Shown one piece after another: positions 51,482-63,158 of a DNA stretch of 64,000 nt. Source of the stretch: Curculioniphilus buchneri (GTDB taxonomy: Bacteria; Pseudomonadota; Gammaproteobacteria; Enterobacterales; Enterobacteriaceae). The stretch spans positions 434,001 to 498,000 of the forward strand of contig NZ_OZ193413.1 in the NCBI RefSeq assembly GCF_964275155.1, in the 5' to 3' direction. A model generated the notes under the pieces. The model had not been told where the DNA came from and did not search any database. It was given only the letters and a program-made list of their open reading frames with translations. The position numbers were made by a program, and so were the translations under genes. Within the stretch, counting starts at the first letter, position 1. Each line of letters begins with the position of its first letter.

Positions 51482-53001
51482 TAACTTAATCTCAAATATT
51501 TTAAGTGGACGCATTTCTCTAATAATAGAGTGCTCGTTTTTTCTACTAGACCCAAACTGAAAGTAATTAAAGTTCTTGCTTATAAAAGATTGTTATTTCA
51601 ATATTATATATATTTATTCGAATTAATTAGTATTAACCTCATGAAGGTTTATTTTATTTTTTAAGATTTTTAGATAAAAAATCTTAAAATATGTAATATT
51701 TTAATATTATATTAGGAATTTTTTAAAATTCTATTTTATTTTTTTAATAAACACTATTCTCTTTTTTAATAAAAAATAAATCAATATACAGTCATTAACT
51801 ACTTATATTTTTATATGTATGTATAAGACATGTGATATGTTAAATATAGATACTCCTGTAGTACGCATTAATCTGATTAATGAACAAGCATTCATGTCTA
51901 AAAAGTATTAATATGTTATATATCTAGACATTAATACCGTTTTTTATTTTATTTAAATTTGGCATATATTTCAATATATTGTTAATACAATTCTATTGGA
52001 AACAGGGGTATTTAAACCACCATGTAATTTAATTAAGTATTTTTTATACTATCATTATCTAATCGATATAATAGTACTATGTATTTTTTATTGTTTATAT
52101 AGAAATATATAACTTAAAATATTGTATTAGATTTAATGATAATTATTGAATTCATAAAACTAATTAGTATGCTAATGTTTAAATAAAAATTTAATGGTAT
52201 TAAGAATAATTTATAATTTATCATTTTTTATTTTTAAAGGTAATTAATTTCAATATATCGAATAGTTTTAAAAACTGCAATGTTTTAACAAATGGTATAC
52301 ACCAACATATATGCGTTTTATTACATATATTATTTTTATTCTAATTGAAGACTCAGTTACTTATCTTAATAAGAATAATTTTAATTGTTAAAATATAAAT
52401 ATTATATCTGTTCCTTCTGTTGACATAGAATCTAATTAAAAACCAGTATCTATGAAATAGATGTTTATCTCAAATAATATATTTTCATTTATTTCAACGA
52501 ATCCACGAAATCATGTAAAACAATAACAATATTTCTTTACTAATACAATAATATATTAAAGATATTAGTTATTAATCCTTTATAACTATAAGTCTAACAA
52601 CATATATTTTTTTACATAAATAAAAAGTTAAAAATCATGATGAACTAGCAATTTAGTTAAACGTGGACCATCATATTATTTGACAGATCAATTAGAAAAA
52701 TTGATATAAATTACATACGAAAAAATAATAAAACATACGTAAAATATTTAAAGGTCAAAAATATGGTAGAACATTTCATTTCTTAAAAAATATTTTATTT
52801 ATTTTATAAAAACATGATTTTTTACGATTATATCCACCAAAACTTAAGATATAAATCTTAAACAATAAGTGCTGCTAGGTTATTATTGCTAGAATAACTA
52901 ATAGTAGTTTTCAATTACTAGCTCATGTTATTATAATAACAACCAATACGGAAAACCAATGATTTAGACATAATAAAACATAGCTATATTATTGTTAAAT
53001 A
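51482..53001. other. 1.5-kb gene desert upstream of hns, downstream of gapA
   Basis: No gene; tdk, divergent from hns in E. coli, is absent. About 170 bases upstream of hns are two inverted repeats: AACCT/AGGTT near 51635-51649 and a 13-bp stem (51659-51671 with 51677-51689, 5-base loop). A palindrome GTTATTATAATAAC (52927-52940) lies 62 bases after gapA and could be a weak terminator. Confidence 0.55.
51659..51689. repeat. 13-bp inverted repeat upstream of hns
   Basis: TTTTAAGATTTTT and its exact complement flank a 5-base loop about 180 bases upstream of the hns start. It could be a terminator of a lost upstream gene or a curved/cruciform site in the hns control region. Composition is nearly pure A and T, so chance is possible. 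Confidence 0.35.
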
Positions 53002-54000
53002 TTACCTATGAGTAATGTGTGATATCAAATCTAGTACTTTATTAGAATATCCAGTTTCATTATCATACCATGCTATTAATTTGACAAATTTGTCGTTTAA
53101 TACCACACTAGCCTTAGCATCGAATACTGATGTTAGTATTTCTCCGTTAAAATCAGTAGATACCACATCTTCATCAGTATATCCTATAATACCTTTTAAT
53201 TTATCTTCAGATGCTATTTTAATAGCAGAACAAATATCATTATAAGATGCTGATTTGTATAAACGTGCAGTTAAATCAATAACTGAAACGTTAGACGTTG
53301 GAATACGAAAAGACATTCCAGTAATTTTTCCTTTTAATTCAGGAATAACTTTACATACAGCTATCGCCGCTCCGGTAGACGATGGTATAATATTTTGAAG
53401 AGCACCGCGGCCACCGCGCCAATCTTTATAAGATACACTGTCAACTGTTTTTTGAGTAGCCGTCGTAGCATGTACTGTTGTCATTAAAGCTTCAACAATA
53501 CCGAAGTGATCGTTGATAACTTTTACCAATGGGGCTAAACAGTTGGTAGTACAGGATGCATTTGACACAATATCCTGTCCGTTATAAGAAGAATGATTCA
53601 CTCCCATCACAAACATTGGAGTATTATCTTTAGCCGGACCAGTCATCACAACTTTTTTGGCATTGGCGATAATATGCTTACGCGAAGTTTCATCTGTTAA
53701 AAACATTCCAGTGGCTTCTATAACTACATCAACACCAACTTCTCCCCATTTTAAGCATGTTGGATCTTTTTCAGAAGTACAACGAATAGTTTTACCATTA
53801 GTTATAAGATAACCTTTTTTTGAAAAAATTGGTTGATTGAACCGCCCGTGGGTTGAATCATATTTCAACATATAAGCCATATAATTAGAATCTAATAGAT
53901 CATTGATTGCAACGATTTCTATATCGTTTCGTTTTTGTGCGGCACGAAAAATAATACGGCCGATACGGCCAAAGCCATTAATACCTACTTTAATAGTCAT
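53002..54000 (-). CDS. gapA: Glyceraldehyde-3-phosphate dehydrogenase A
   Basis: Central glycolytic enzyme, oxidising glyceraldehyde 3-phosphate with NAD+. The ATG at 54000 (MTIKVGINGFGRIGR) was chosen over an in-frame GTG 9 bases upstream because it equals the E. coli start; 332 residues (E. coli 331). The catalytic Cys lies in SNASCTTNCLAP near 150 and the base-partner His in TVHATTATQKTVD near 177. The NAD-binding GFGRIGR is at residues 9-15. A site GGTGAA precedes the ATG. Neighbours msrB and yeaD of E. coli are missing. Confidence 0.98.
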   Translation of the reverse strand: MTIKVGINGFGRIGRIIFRAAQKRNDIEIVAINDLLDSNYMAYMLKYDSTHGRFNQPIFSKKGYLITNGKTIRCTSEKDPTCLKWGEVGVDVVIEATGMFLTDETSRKHIIANAKKVVMTGPAKDNTPMFVMGVNHSSYNGQDIVSNASCTTNCLAPLVKVINDHFGIVEALMTTVHATTATQKTVDSVSYKDWRGGRGALQNIIPSSTGAAIAVCKVIPELKGKITGMSFRIPTSNVSVIDLTARLYKSASYNDICSAIKIASEDKLKGIIGYTDEDVVSTDFNGEILTSVFDAKASVVLNDKFVKLIAWYDNETGYSNKVLDLISHITHR

Positions 54001-54862
54001 ATATTTCACCAGTTAAATATAAAGTTATTAATGAGTTTTCACACTCGGTATAGATTCACTATGTCATAAATAGAATTGTAGTTAATTGATATAAAATGAA
54101 AGCGAGCCTTGACATAAGAATAATTGAAAAATTTTTCAATATGTAATTATTCGTCCATATAATTTAGTAGGTATACATTGCTCACTTTTTAATGCTGACC
54201 ATTGATTATAAAGTAATATTAAAAATATTATCGAATATATTGAAGATGATACTACCTTTTAACACAGTTATATATTACTTTATGCAAGTAAACAGTTTTA
54301 TTAGATATGATAAACTAGTAAATATTTTACTTGAAAAATTCAGTATTGACCAAGTTATAAATAATATTTTGTCGTTTACTGCTCGATTTTTATTTTCAAT
54401 ATTATTTATCCTTATTTCAGAATTATGAACACTGATCAATCGATAGAACATATTTAAAATATATTTTTTAATTAAACTAACATTTTATCTATAGTATGAT
54501 TTAAATAAAAATCAGTGAACTATACTTAACAACATGTCGATCAGTTGATCCTATGATCATATTAAAAAATATGATTTATAGGACGTAAATATGTATAAAT
54601 ATCAGAAATTAATTTAAATCTATATTTACATAAAAATATAAAATTCAAGGAATGCTTATTTTTATAAACTATCATAGACAATTTTGTAAAAAAAAGTACA
54701 ATGTGTCATATTTAATATATGATTTATTTACATAATACAAGGTATATATAACATATTTAAATAATTTTGTTTTCAAATCAAAACCAATGTAGTTGGCTTA
54801 ATCTATTGATGTAAATAGCATGACATATATCTTTTAATCATTTGTTTCTTCACTCATGAAAG
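54001..54862. other. 0.86-kb interval between gapA and sppA
   Basis: Must hold the gapA promoter. A 78-codon frame (54192-54428, plus strand) is Ile/Leu/Phe-rich with no ribosome binding site and no known relative, so I do not call it. A TTGACA at about 54110 on the plus strand has no good -10 partner. Confidence 0.55.
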
Positions 54863-56677
54863 TTATGTTATTTGTCCATAAACAACACATAAAGCATATC
54901 GATTTTTTGGATCATTATTCAGGACATCTAATCCGTTTATTTTAAATTGATTAACTGATAGAAAAGATTGAAAAATGTTTGGCATCTGAGTATATATTGA
55001 CATACACATCTTTGTGAACAATAACTCTATTAATCCTGGTTCATCTAGTAGATACCAATTTAATGTATACTTCTTCAATTTTGCTAATTCTGCGGCCTTT
55101 ATAACTGCATCATCAAAATCTCCTAATTGATCTATTAATCCATTTACCATAGCATCACTACCGATCCACACACGTCCTTGACCTATCTCATCAATTTCTT
55201 CTAGTGTTTTATTCCTAGATTGCGCAACTAGAGTAATAAAATTATGGTAACTATTCTCAACGCTGAGCTTCATCATTTGTGAGTATTCTTCTGACAACGT
55301 TTTTGTTATAGATATATCTGCTACAGGTGAAGTTGTAACACCATCACTATGTATTCCAATGCTATCGAGTGAATCTTCAAATGTATTAATTATTCCAAAT
55401 ACACCTATCGAACCGGTCAATGTACTATGGCTAGCTACAATATAATTAGCAGCAGTTGATATCCAATAGCCTCCAGATGCTGCGATACTTCCCATAGAAA
55501 CTACTACTGGTTTACCTGCTTTACGTGTAGTAACAAGTTCTGAACGAATAATTTCTGATGTAGTGACACTGCCTCCAGGGCTATTAATTCGAAGTACAAT
55601 TGCTTTAATTTTTGGATTTAATCGAGCGTGTCGAATTTGGTTAGTAATAGTCTCACTGCCTATTGCGCCTGGTATTGCCAGGGTATCAATAATGGTACCG
55701 TTAATAAAAATTACTGCAATCTGTCCTTTTGGTGGTTGTGATTGTTGATAATCATAAATACTAATGCCATTAAATGTATGGTCACTTTTATTCCATCCAA
55801 ATGTTTTGATCAGTTCTTTTTCCATTGTAGAGAATGGTATGATCTGATCTATCCAAGCGTGATTAAGTGCAAATTGTGCAGTATCGCCATTGATAATACG
55901 TAGTTCTTCCAACATGTCTTCAGTTTTTGGAAAAAATTTATTTTGTTCAATTTGCCTATTGTTGGCTACGATAGTTAAATAATGCTTCCAAAGCTGATTT
56001 ATTAATCGGTTATTGTTTTTACGTGCAGCATCTGACATGTTATTTCTTAAGAAAGGTTCAACAGCAGACTTATAAGTGCCTACTCGAAAAATATGGCTGT
56101 TAACTTTTAGTTTATCGAGTAAACTTTTATAATAAAAATGATTGATTGACATTCCATGTAAATCAACTGCACCTTGAGGGGTTAAATATATTTTATTAGC
56201 ATAACTAGCAAGAAAATATTGTGATTGACTATAACTATCTCCTATGGCATAGATGGGTTTTCCACTGTCGCGGAATTCTTTTAATCCTTTACCAATATAA
56301 TGTAATGAAGAAAGATCAGTACCGGAAAAATTTTTAAGCGATAAAACTAAGCCAGTAATTTTATTATCATTCTTGGCTTGACGTAACTTATTGACAATGT
56401 CAAACAACGAATGTTCTTGAAGTCGAGCCTTGGATGTGCCGAGGAATTGGCGAACTTTATTGTTAACTGTTGGCTTATCTACGACCGTACCAATTAAATC
56501 TACAATTAGTGCGCTTTTTGTTAATGTTGATTGAGAACGATAAAGCTTTAAATAAATATCAATTGCAATAACAATAAAAAAAATGAAGAATATATTCAGA
56601 GTAAGTTTACGAATAAAGCTTAATATATTCCATCCACACTTAAAGAAACCAGTAAAAATTAGCCAAAACGTTCGCAT
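54863..56677 (-). CDS. sppA: Signal peptide peptidase A (protease IV)
   Basis: Inner-membrane protease with its active site in the periplasm that digests cleaved signal peptides. 604 residues (E. coli 618). A membrane anchor lies at about 24-45. The duplicated Clp-like fold is complete, and the Ser/Lys dyad is split between halves as in E. coli: Lys203 in VGTYKSAVEPF and Ser401 in SMGSIAASGGYW (E. coli Lys209 and Ser409). LTGSIGVFGIINT follows. The start ATG gives the same N-terminus as E. coli (MRTxW, GFFK). Slightly shorter loops account for the size difference. E. coli neighbour ansA is not seen. Confidence 0.96.
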   Translation of the reverse strand: MRTFWLIFTGFFKCGWNILSFIRKLTLNIFFIFFIVIAIDIYLKLYRSQSTLTKSALIVDLIGTVVDKPTVNNKVRQFLGTSKARLQEHSLFDIVNKLRQAKNDNKITGLVLSLKNFSGTDLSSLHYIGKGLKEFRDSGKPIYAIGDSYSQSQYFLASYANKIYLTPQGAVDLHGMSINHFYYKSLLDKLKVNSHIFRVGTYKSAVEPFLRNNMSDAARKNNNRLINQLWKHYLTIVANNRQIEQNKFFPKTEDMLEELRIINGDTAQFALNHAWIDQIIPFSTMEKELIKTFGWNKSDHTFNGISIYDYQQSQPPKGQIAVIFINGTIIDTLAIPGAIGSETITNQIRHARLNPKIKAIVLRINSPGGSVTTSEIIRSELVTTRKAGKPVVVSMGSIAASGGYWISTAANYIVASHSTLTGSIGVFGIINTFEDSLDSIGIHSDGVTTSPVADISITKTLSEEYSQMMKLSVENSYHNFITLVAQSRNKTLEEIDEIGQGRVWIGSDAMVNGLIDQLGDFDDAVIKAAELAKLKKYTLNWYLLDEPGLIELLFTKMCMSIYTQMPNIFQSFLSVNQFKINGLDVLNNDPKNRYALCVVYGQIT

Positions 56678-58520
56678 ACAAGCTCCAAAAAAATATAATA
56701 TATAATAAGTGAAATTAATATTTGATTTTACGCTATAAATATATAGGTGACATTTTTATTTTTTTAAAAGTCTCTAAATATTTCTATTTAATATCCTTAC
56801 TATTAACTAATGAGGCATTAAATGGATAAAATACTGACTAGTCTATATATTGACGGATGATAATTTCCATTTATGTTCTATGTAAAACATTAACTTAACT
56901 TTCAGTTGACTTTAATTGAAGATACTCTAAAAGTTATTCTTATGCAAAAAATGTTTTTCTATTTTTAATGATAAGGCATCATTTTTAAAATTTTTTTATA
57001 ATGTTATTTCTCTATATTTCAGAATGGGCTCATGTATTTTCTTTAATCTAAATATACCTTCTTTATACTGCTTTTTTCTCGATTTATTATTATATTATTC
57101 TTTTAATAAGCTAAATAACATAGTTCATTTAGTTAGTATTTGTGTAGGTGATTTGAATTTATATAATTTTATAAAACAATAATTAAATTAGTAGTCTCTA
57201 CTTATTTTACGTGCATGATTTTCATCATAGTAGTAGGGTATTATTAATATCTATAATTGTTATGCTTTATTAGCTGCTTTTTAACGTGTTACACTTATAC
57301 TATAATAGACATTTTAAAAATATTAATCTACTGTCAATACAACTTCCATTTTAAATAGTATAAGATATATCTTTGTAAACTCAACATATAATAATTTTTA
57401 TAAATAAATAGTAAATTATTACGTAAATTATCTATTCTTCTGATTGAAGAAGATAAATAATTATATCATTTGTTTAGTATAACAGCCTAACACATAAGTA
57501 AAAGCAGTTAGAAGATATGAATATATACTTATATATGTAAACATCTTACATATCCTTCTCTTTAACTAGATTATTTTCACAGACAACAAGATTTATTCAT
57601 GACTATTGAATCCAAATAATGTAGATGACAAAATTTGTATTTATTAATTCATTATACCTACTTGAATAAGTAGTACTACTATAGTAAATATTATGACATA
57701 AGCATATATGTAGTTTACTTGGCTACATGAGTAAGTGACTAATGATCATGCGTTAATTTCGCAACATTAAATGACATTAAGCTTTTTAAAATTGATAATA
57801 ACAGTTCATAAATTATAAAAAATTTTTATTGAAATAAAAGTATGAATAAAAATTTTGTTAACTAATTTTTAAATCAAATAAACTAAAATAATGGTTTTTG
57901 ATTAAACCGTAATTTAATAAATAATATATATTATTTTTATAATACTTTTAATTAATTTGTTACGTAAAGTATACAAATATATCATATTTGAATGATAAAA
58001 GTAAATCGATTAACAAGTAAATAGATTAACTTTAATTTAAATAAAAAATTTTCTCTTGATCCATTTGACATAAGAAAATAATATAGATTCAAATACAAAC
58101 TTGTCAATAACATAATTTTCTGATTGTCTATCAATCAAAAACTAAGAATGCTAAAAAGATTTAATTTGATATAATCATTATTATATTATTAATTAATATA
58201 TTTTCTTATTCAAGAATAACACGATAAGTGTACTTATTTTCTCATTACTGAATTATATAATTGATATATATTCTCATTGATTTAAAGTACTAAAATAGTA
58301 ATATATAAATCATTCAATCAAAACGCGATTAGAGTTAGCTATTAAGAATTATATTGATATTATTTTTTTAAACATGACCAAATAAGTAACAAATAATTGT
58401 ATAAATTAGACATTAAAATATAATTGAAATTATAGAAAATAATAAATATTTAATAAAATAGCTTATTTTTAGCACATAAAGTTCTATAATTACAACGTAT
58501 TATACACTCATTAATAATTT
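56678..58520. other. 1.8-kb gene desert between sppA and xthA
   Basis: No reading frame or remnant recognised, although sppA and xthA lie only a few genes apart in E. coli. AT-rich with stops in all frames. Confidence 0.6.
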
Positions 58521-59330
58521 TTAAAGATCGAAATCTGCCCATATAGGTGCATGATCAGATGGTTTTATCATCGCACGGATTTCATAAGAAATACCAGTAG
58601 AGCGTATGAATGAAAACATGCGCTGTGAAGCTAGCAATAAGTCAATTCGTAGTCCACAATTTTCGTTGAAACTATGTGATCGGTAATCAAACCAGGAGTA
58701 ATGATTAGATACAGTAGGATTTTTTTGACGATAGATGTCAATTAAACCCCATGCTAATAACTGATCTATCCATTTTCTTTCTTCTGGTAAAAATGAACAT
58801 TTACCAATTTGAAGCCAGCGTTTACGATTTTTTTCGCCAATACCAATGTCTAAATCAGTTGGACTGATATTCATATCACCAATTATGAGTAAAAGTGAAT
58901 TACTGTTATGATGTTGTTCGATGTGATCTTGTAAATTATGAAAAAATTTTTTTTTAGCTGGAAATTTAATAGGGTGGTTTCGTCCTTCACCCTGGGGGGA
59001 ATATCCGTTTATTATTGTCAATAGTCCATAAGATGTATCAAAGTCGGCTATGATAATACGACGTTGAGTTTCATTTTCTCCATCAGTACTAAATCCTCGG
59101 TGAACGGACAATGGCTTTTTTCGGCTTAGTAATGCTACTCCAGCATAGCCTTTGTGGCCATAATAGTAAAGGTAATAGCCATAATGAGACATTTTTTCAA
59201 CAGGAAACATGTCATCATGGACTTTAGTTTCTTGCAATCCAATGATGTCAGGTTGAAGCTTAATAATAATGGCTTCAATTTGATGCAAATGAGCCCGTAA
59301 TCCATTAATATTAAAAGAAACAATTTTCAT
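58521..59330 (-). CDS. xthA: Exonuclease III (AP endonuclease)
   Basis: Main AP endonuclease, cleaving at abasic sites left by glycosylases such as Nth. The ATG at 59330 (MKIVSFNINGLRA) was chosen over an in-frame start 18 bases upstream because it matches E. coli; 269 residues (E. coli 268). Active-site residues are visible: Glu34 in GLQETKVHDDMFP, Asp and Asn in IGDMNISPTDLDIG, and the C-terminal Asp-His pair in KPSDHAPIWADF. The long identity IGIGEKNRKRWLQ to GKCSFLPEE is typical. The NGYFPQGES loop reads NGYSPQGEG here. Together with nth it supplies a working base-excision route. Confidence 0.97.
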   Translation of the reverse strand: MKIVSFNINGLRAHLHQIEAIIIKLQPDIIGLQETKVHDDMFPVEKMSHYGYYLYYYGHKGYAGVALLSRKKPLSVHRGFSTDGENETQRRIIIADFDTSYGLLTIINGYSPQGEGRNHPIKFPAKKKFFHNLQDHIEQHHNSNSLLLIIGDMNISPTDLDIGIGEKNRKRWLQIGKCSFLPEERKWIDQLLAWGLIDIYRQKNPTVSNHYSWFDYRSHSFNENCGLRIDLLLASQRMFSFIRSTGISYEIRAMIKPSDHAPIWADFDL

Positions 59331-60168
59331 TGTGTCAAACCATATCAATAAGTCATATATTACATGATGTAAGAAACGTTAAATTAAAAGACATAAGATA
59401 ATTAGAAATATCATATTCCGCATAACTATGCTAACAAATTAGCATATTGTGTGTTTAATACTTATGTCGTATAAATGATATTTTTAAATTTAATTATTAA
59501 TACTTAGTAATGTAAATAGAATAACATTATTCCATGTTTAAATTTAAATTAAATCTAAATAGACATAATCATCAGATTTTCTATGATATTTATATAATTT
59601 GATTATGGCAAGAAATAAAATAAATTATTTATATATTAGATATCAAGCTAAAATTATTAGTCTAATTTTATTAACGTAACTATATATTTATATATATAGA
59701 AGATCTAAAATAAAAATCGTCTAATAGATAGTAAACTTTAAGTAATACTGATGATTTATGTCAACTAATTTTTTAATTTATATTTACTAATTTTCTTTTG
59801 ATATTTTAATAAAATTATTGTCATAATATTCTCTCTTGCATAAAACTAATCTTAAAATCTATCAGATAGTATTGAATTTACAGTAATAGATGTTATATAC
59901 AAGAAATATTATTCATCATTATTTGATTGAATATTTATTCAGTTAAATAACTATGTAAAATTTATGCAATATTGCACAAAAAATCTCAATAGATTTTATA
60001 TTTTTTAATATATCAGAATTTATAATAATATTATCTTATGTCAATTAAAATTGATAAAAATAACTTTAATCATTCTATCTATTCTTTTAGAAATTGACTA
60101 TATAAGATATATTATTTGTTTTTATCTTAATTCTATTAATAATATTAATAAACGTAAATTAACAAAAA
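59331..60168. other. 0.84-kb interval between xthA and clsA
   Basis: No gene or recognisable remnant. The part next to xthA must carry its promoter. Confidence 0.6.
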
Positions 60169-61629
60169 TTATAATAATGGACTAAAAAAATAAAATAATC
60201 GTTCAACGATTCGTTGCCAATAAGGGCGTTTCGCCCATGCTGTTGCTTCAATTATTCTCGAACGAGAAATATAATCTTCCTGTGCTCGTTCTAGATCTTT
60301 TCCAAAATCATTATTGTCTATAACTAAAGTAATTTCAAAATTTAGCCACAAGCTGCGCATATCTAAATTAACAGTGCCTACTAAACTTAATTGACCGTCC
60401 ACTAAAACACTTTTAGTGTGTAATAAACCGTCTTCAAATTGATGTATCAGTACTCCTGATTCGAGTAATTCAGCAAAAAATGCGCGGCTAGCCCAACTTA
60501 CTAGCATTGAATCATTATAACGTGGTACAATGATGTGTACTGATACTCCTCGCTGTGCAGCTGTGCAAATTGCATATAGTAAATCGTCACTTGGTACCAA
60601 ATATGGTGTAGTCATAACAAGGCGTTTTTGCGCTGCATAAATTGACATTAACAAAGCTTGATGAATTACTCCTTCAGGAAAGCCGGGTCCTGAAGCAATA
60701 ACTTGAATAGCATGGCTAGCTTCCTTTTCAAATTTTGTTATGTTAATATTAGGTGGTGAAGATAAAATACGTTCTCCCGTTTCAACTTCCCAATCGCAGG
60801 AAAAGATGCTACCTATAGAAGTAGCAACTGGTCCTTCTATACGTACCATAATATCAATCCATTGACCAATACCAGCATGTTGTTTGAAAAACCGTGGATC
60901 TACCATATTCATACTACCGGTATAAGCAACATAGTTGTCAATTAATATTATTTTTCTATGTTGTCGCAAATCTGCACGATGAAAAAAAACGCGTAAAAGA
61001 TTGACATGCAGTGCTTCTACTACATAAATTCCAGCAGTACGCAGTATAACGGGATATGGACTACGAAAAAATTCTATACTACCCACAGAATCTAACATTA
61101 ATCGACAGCATACACCGCGACGAGAAGCTGCCATCAACTCTTCCGCTACTTGATCGACTAGTCCACCTATTTGCCAAGTATAAAAAACCATCTCAATATT
61201 TTTTTTTGCTAATCCGATATCATGTATTAACGACAGCATTACATCATCGGTATTAGTTATTAGTTTCGTTTGATTGCCTTTTAAACCACCTATGCCTTGT
61301 CGATATTTGCACAATTGAAATAATGATCGAGCTACTTCGCTATGTTCGCTAGCAAAAAGATATGAGCATTCTTTAAATTCTTCAATCCAACGGACAGTGG
61401 AAAGCCATAACGCTTTATTACGTTCAGCACGGTTCTTACCAAGATTTAATTCACCAAATAACAAGTAGGCAACAATTCCAATTAAGGGTATAATATAGAT
61501 TATTAAAAGCCAAGCCATGGCAGAAGGTGCTGAGCGACGTTTAATCATTATTCGCAGTGTAATTCCGGCTATTAATAACCAATAACTAACCAGAAATAAC
61601 CAGTTAATTATGGCATATAGATTTTTCAT
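60169..61629 (-). CDS. clsA: Cardiolipin synthase A
   Basis: Inner-membrane phospholipase-D-type enzyme that condenses two phosphatidylglycerol molecules into cardiolipin. The ATG at 61629 (MKNLYAIINWLFL) was chosen over an in-frame start 66 bases upstream because it aligns with E. coli and gives 486 residues, the same length. Two membrane helices lie at about 5-28 and 38-60. Both HKD motifs are present: HRKIILIDNYVAYTGSMN near 224 and HTKSVLVDGQLSLVGTVN near 404. In E. coli cls is near yciU and tonB; here it is about 54 kb from tonB, so the region is rearranged. Confidence 0.97.
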   Translation of the reverse strand: MKNLYAIINWLFLVSYWLLIAGITLRIMIKRRSAPSAMAWLLIIYIIPLIGIVAYLLFGELNLGKNRAERNKALWLSTVRWIEEFKECSYLFASEHSEVARSLFQLCKYRQGIGGLKGNQTKLITNTDDVMLSLIHDIGLAKKNIEMVFYTWQIGGLVDQVAEELMAASRRGVCCRLMLDSVGSIEFFRSPYPVILRTAGIYVVEALHVNLLRVFFHRADLRQHRKIILIDNYVAYTGSMNMVDPRFFKQHAGIGQWIDIMVRIEGPVATSIGSIFSCDWEVETGERILSSPPNINITKFEKEASHAIQVIASGPGFPEGVIHQALLMSIYAAQKRLVMTTPYLVPSDDLLYAICTAAQRGVSVHIIVPRYNDSMLVSWASRAFFAELLESGVLIHQFEDGLLHTKSVLVDGQLSLVGTVNLDMRSLWLNFEITLVIDNNDFGKDLERAQEDYISRSRIIEATAWAKRPYWQRIVERLFYFFSPLL

Positions 61630-63158
61630 AGTAGCAAAAATTTTTACGCAACATTTGTTGCGATGTATGTATACATAGGCATTAAAAAGAAGCAATTATT
61701 TTATTAAATATATGTGACTAAGTAAGTTCACAGTTTATACATTAAGGTACAATGGTGATATACTTAATATCATTGAATGTATTTGAATAATTTATAAAAT
61801 ATAATAAGGATATAGTTTACAATATTGTTTACTTGATAAGACATTACCGTTTAATAATAACTAGATTATTTTAATTTATTGATTTTTTTGTATGTAAATC
61901 GATCTTCTTGATATATTGTAAGTGTCAAATGATCGGTGATAATCAATTATATATAGCTGTGTCATTGATAGAAATGTACCACAGTTTCTGCATTTATATG
62001 TACTTAATAGTATATTTATTTTCTATGATATATACTTATGTATGCATGCAGCATCTTTTAAAAAGACGATTGAATTTTAACAGTAATCCTTTTATGGACA
62101 GTTAGTATATTTTTAGGAAAAAGATTTGTTCTCTATTGAATTATTTTAATACATGGCGATAAAGTTTTTTAAAAAATATAAGATGGCCATTTTATATAGC
62201 TATCATACTTACATGCATACATTAATAGATTGTATAAATCACTATATAAATAAAATATCTAAAGTTTAAAGATTGAGTAATGTTCAAAGACTAACATACA
62301 TAAGTATTGAATCATTAAATATGGAAATTTGATTATTATAACTTTGTGAACTTATATAGTATAAGTTATAATACCTTATTTGACTGATATAATTAATAAT
62401 CAAGATTTGATCTTATCGGATATACAGTGTAAATAATAATTTATATTGAAAAGATTTGAAAAATATTTCATAACTTTTTATCGATTTATTTATTTCATAT
62501 TATCACTATATATTAATATATTATTACGGTAATATTTTCAATACATTACAATTTTATAGTTAAAAAAAGCTTAATATATTTCTTATATATTAAGGTTTTT
62601 ATATCTTCATTATATTTATATTATTATGAATGCACTATTAGAAAATATCAAGAACAATACTGTGTAATTTATTGATCATAAATGAAATTTACTCATATAT
62701 GTACTGCTTTTAAAATAAAATTATCCTGATAGGATATAAAACGTTATAAAAACATTAGGATTCTAATAGTAATGCTATATAGTGTTACTAAGTATTTAAG
62801 ACTGGTTAGATATTTTTAAATTATTTTTATGCAGTAGCATAGGTATATTTTGTGTGTACAGACTTATAGTATTTCTTTAAAATCTGAAAATAATTCTAAT
62901 TATCTCAGATTAAAATCTATATTATTAATAACTTAATTTTTATAAATTAAATGAAAGAATTTAGTATTTAATTTTTTGCTTTGATTTTTAAAATAAGTAT
63001 CGGATTAATAATAAATTAATTTAATACAATTAAAAGTAACATTGCCCATTCCAACATATAATAAAATATTAAATTGGACAGCAACAACGCAACCTTAGTA
63101 GTCAACGTAATTTGTCTCTCTTAAAGAACAGTAGATTGTCTATAAAAAAGATAATAAA
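61630..63158. other. 1.5-kb gene desert between clsA and nuoN
   Basis: No supported gene. A 65-codon frame at 61908-62105 is Tyr/Met/Ile-rich with no ribosome binding site. Nothing else recognisable. Confidence 0.6.

Noticed and set aside
54110..54115. TTGACA as a -35 box upstream of gapA
   Set aside because: It lies on the plus strand, opposite to gapA, and has no TATAAT-like partner at the right distance.
54192..54428. 78-codon frame between gapA and sppA
   Set aside because: No ribosome binding site, no homology I recognise, composition of random AT-rich translation.
61908..62105. 65-codon frame between clsA and nuoN
   Set aside because: Low complexity (Tyr, Met, Ile), no ribosome binding site, no family resemblance.
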